NCBI GenBank assembly: GCA_030248195.1
Contig: JASAND010015780.1
Coordinates: 124,001-188,000 of the forward strand
Direction: 5' to 3'
Length of the DNA: 64,000 bases
Source of the DNA: Trissonchulus latispiculum
Lineage: Eukaryota > Nematoda > Enoplea > Enoplida > Ironidae
Shown: positions 63,096 to 64,000 of the stretch, in pieces
Layout of the letters: every line of letters starts with the position of its first letter
How positions within the stretch are numbered: position 1 is the first letter of the stretch
Made by a program: the position numbers and the translations under genes
The notes under the pieces: generated by a model
What the model saw: only the letters and a program-made list of their open reading frames with translations
Database searches by the model: none
What the model was told of the DNA's origin: nothing

Positions 63096-63992
63096 ATGGT
63101 TAAAGTGCACAAATCTACGAGTCCTCCGACCAGTTCCTCTGTAAACCCAGCTTCCTGCCCACCTCAGAAGGATGGAGGATTCAACTTGGTGATTTTGGTA
63201 GGTGTCGTCTCTGTCATTGCCCTATTTATACTGGTTGTGCTGGGCTTACTATATCTTCGTCAGAAACGACATGTCAGAAAGTGGAGAGTGGAGGCGGTTA
63301 CTTTGAAGAGAGAGAAATCCAATGTTGAGGATGATCTGAAACTTTGCGTCGGTTATACCAGCTGGTTGACGGATGCCATCAAAAAGAATAAAATTAATGA
63401 CATGCCGACACCCAGTCAGGCTTTGGTTCTTTATAACCGTCAGATCAGTAAGGATTATCCGGATATCGCCCTGACAGATATCCTTTGCTTTTTCGGCGTG
63501 GATGCATTTCAGTCTATGCCTGAGCTGGTGCGAGAGCCGGCAGAAAAGCATTCCCTGTCCCATACCGTCTGGACAGTTACTCAGGGCGCTGCTCCGCCAC
63601 CAGCCTCATCGCTGGCTCCGAGAGGAGGTCGTGCTCCAACGGCAGCCGCTCAGCAGGGAGCCCCTGGTCACGTGGAAGAGGATAAGGACATCCCGGCTGC
63701 CTTCAAAACGGCTCGAACCTTGACCAGGGAGGACAAGCTGATGATGCGAACAATGGAATTCAAGAATCCACTGGTGGCAAGATTTGAGGGTAAGGCAGAT
63801 CCTTACAATGCCTTTGCTGGCGTGGCTCCAGGAACGGATGCCTTCGAAGTGATTGAACAGGAAACACTGAAGCGACTGAACGAACGAAAGCGACAACAGC
63901 AACAGGCCAGCGGAGTTGCGTCACCTGTCAGCTCCAACAGAGACGCTGATGAAAGTCAGACTACTTATGAATTTGTGGGAAAGAAAGTGTGA
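63096..63992 (+). CDS. Unidentified single-pass membrane protein, intronless
   Basis: The ATG at 63096 (GAAATGG) is preferred over the in-frame ATG at 63039, which precedes AT-rich noncoding-like sequence. It gives 298 residues. Residues 1-27 are Ser/Pro-rich. About 28-53 form one strong transmembrane helix (NLVILVGVVSVIALFILVVL), followed by a basic stop-transfer stretch (RQKRHVRKWR), which favours an N-out, C-in orientation. The cytosolic part has a compact segment (SWLTDAIKK and DIALTDILCFFGVDAF), an Ala/Pro/Gly-rich linker, a charged region (DKLMMRTMEFKNPL) and a Gln/Arg-rich helix near 260. No signal peptide and no family recognised. It sits 380 bp downstream of jagunal on the same strand. 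Codon use is clearly genic. Confidence 0.8.
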   Translation: MVKVHKSTSPPTSSSVNPASCPPQKDGGFNLVILVGVVSVIALFILVVLGLLYLRQKRHVRKWRVEAVTLKREKSNVEDDLKLCVGYTSWLTDAIKKNKINDMPTPSQALVLYNRQISKDYPDIALTDILCFFGVDAFQSMPELVREPAEKHSLSHTVWTVTQGAAPPPASSLAPRGGRAPTAAAQQGAPGHVEEDKDIPAAFKTARTLTREDKLMMRTMEFKNPLVARFEGKADPYNAFAGVAPGTDAFEVIEQETLKRLNERKRQQQQASGVASPVSSNRDADESQTTYEFVGKKV

Positions 63993-64000
63993 ACTCGTTA

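Overview
This is a repeat-saturated animal (metazoan) genomic window with little unique sequence. The clearest host gene is a two-exon jagunal homologue (JAGN1-like) on the + strand at 58000-62716. Its exons are separated by a 4 kb intron full of repeats. Introns, canonical splice sites, TATA/AATAAA signals, CR1/RTE/ingi-type retrotransposons and many hAT-like, piggyBac-like and palindromic DNA elements all indicate an invertebrate-type eukaryotic nuclear genome. The sequence alone does not let me name the species.

Layout. 1-3020: simple repeats, an (AT)n tract and a 1 kb palindromic element. 3129-10191: a candidate three-exon gene whose last two exons encode a TOX4-like C-terminal Cys/His motif. 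Its introns contain a 1.4 kb tandem duplication, a 3.9 kb inverted-repeat element and a tRNA-derived SINE-like unit. 10.6-30 kb: an almost unbroken series of inverted repeats and nested miniature transposons, several with exact 8-bp (hAT-like) or TTAA (piggyBac-like) target duplications. It includes a 373-bp element with perfect 35-bp inverted ends and a 74-codon ORF resembling the N-terminus of an ISXO2/Merlin-type transposase. 30.3-38.7 kb: a nest five layers deep (hAT-like > TTAA element > hAT-like > TTGCACCAA element > CR1-like LINE), most layers still bracketed by exact target duplications. 39.5-52.4 kb: possible first (CENP-S/MHF1-like histone fold) and last exons of a minus-strand gene. 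Between them lie a decayed LINE with a 2A peptide, PHD finger, endonuclease, RT and RNase H, itself carrying four secondary insertions, and a foldback-type element with 183-bp arms split by a recent RTE-type insertion. 52.4-57.9 kb: G/C homopolymer-rich repeats, further palindromes and (GTCGACGCG)n elements. 58.0-64.0 kb: jagunal, then an intronless, unrecognised single-pass membrane protein gene (63096-63992) on the same strand.

The main biological content is the transposable-element ecology. At least ten short hAT-like elements end in variants of CAGAGTTGG or CAGGGTT. Each carries a different GC-rich, self-similar subterminal repeat (GGAACC, GGTCTC, GGCCCGG, GGCCGG, GGGTACCC, GGATCCGGGT). 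Independent families of long palindromes share a conserved internal core. The host genes are a probable ER membrane protein (jagunal), an unidentified membrane protein, and two incompletely assembled nuclear-protein candidates. They appear unrelated in function and simply share this repeat-rich neighbourhood.
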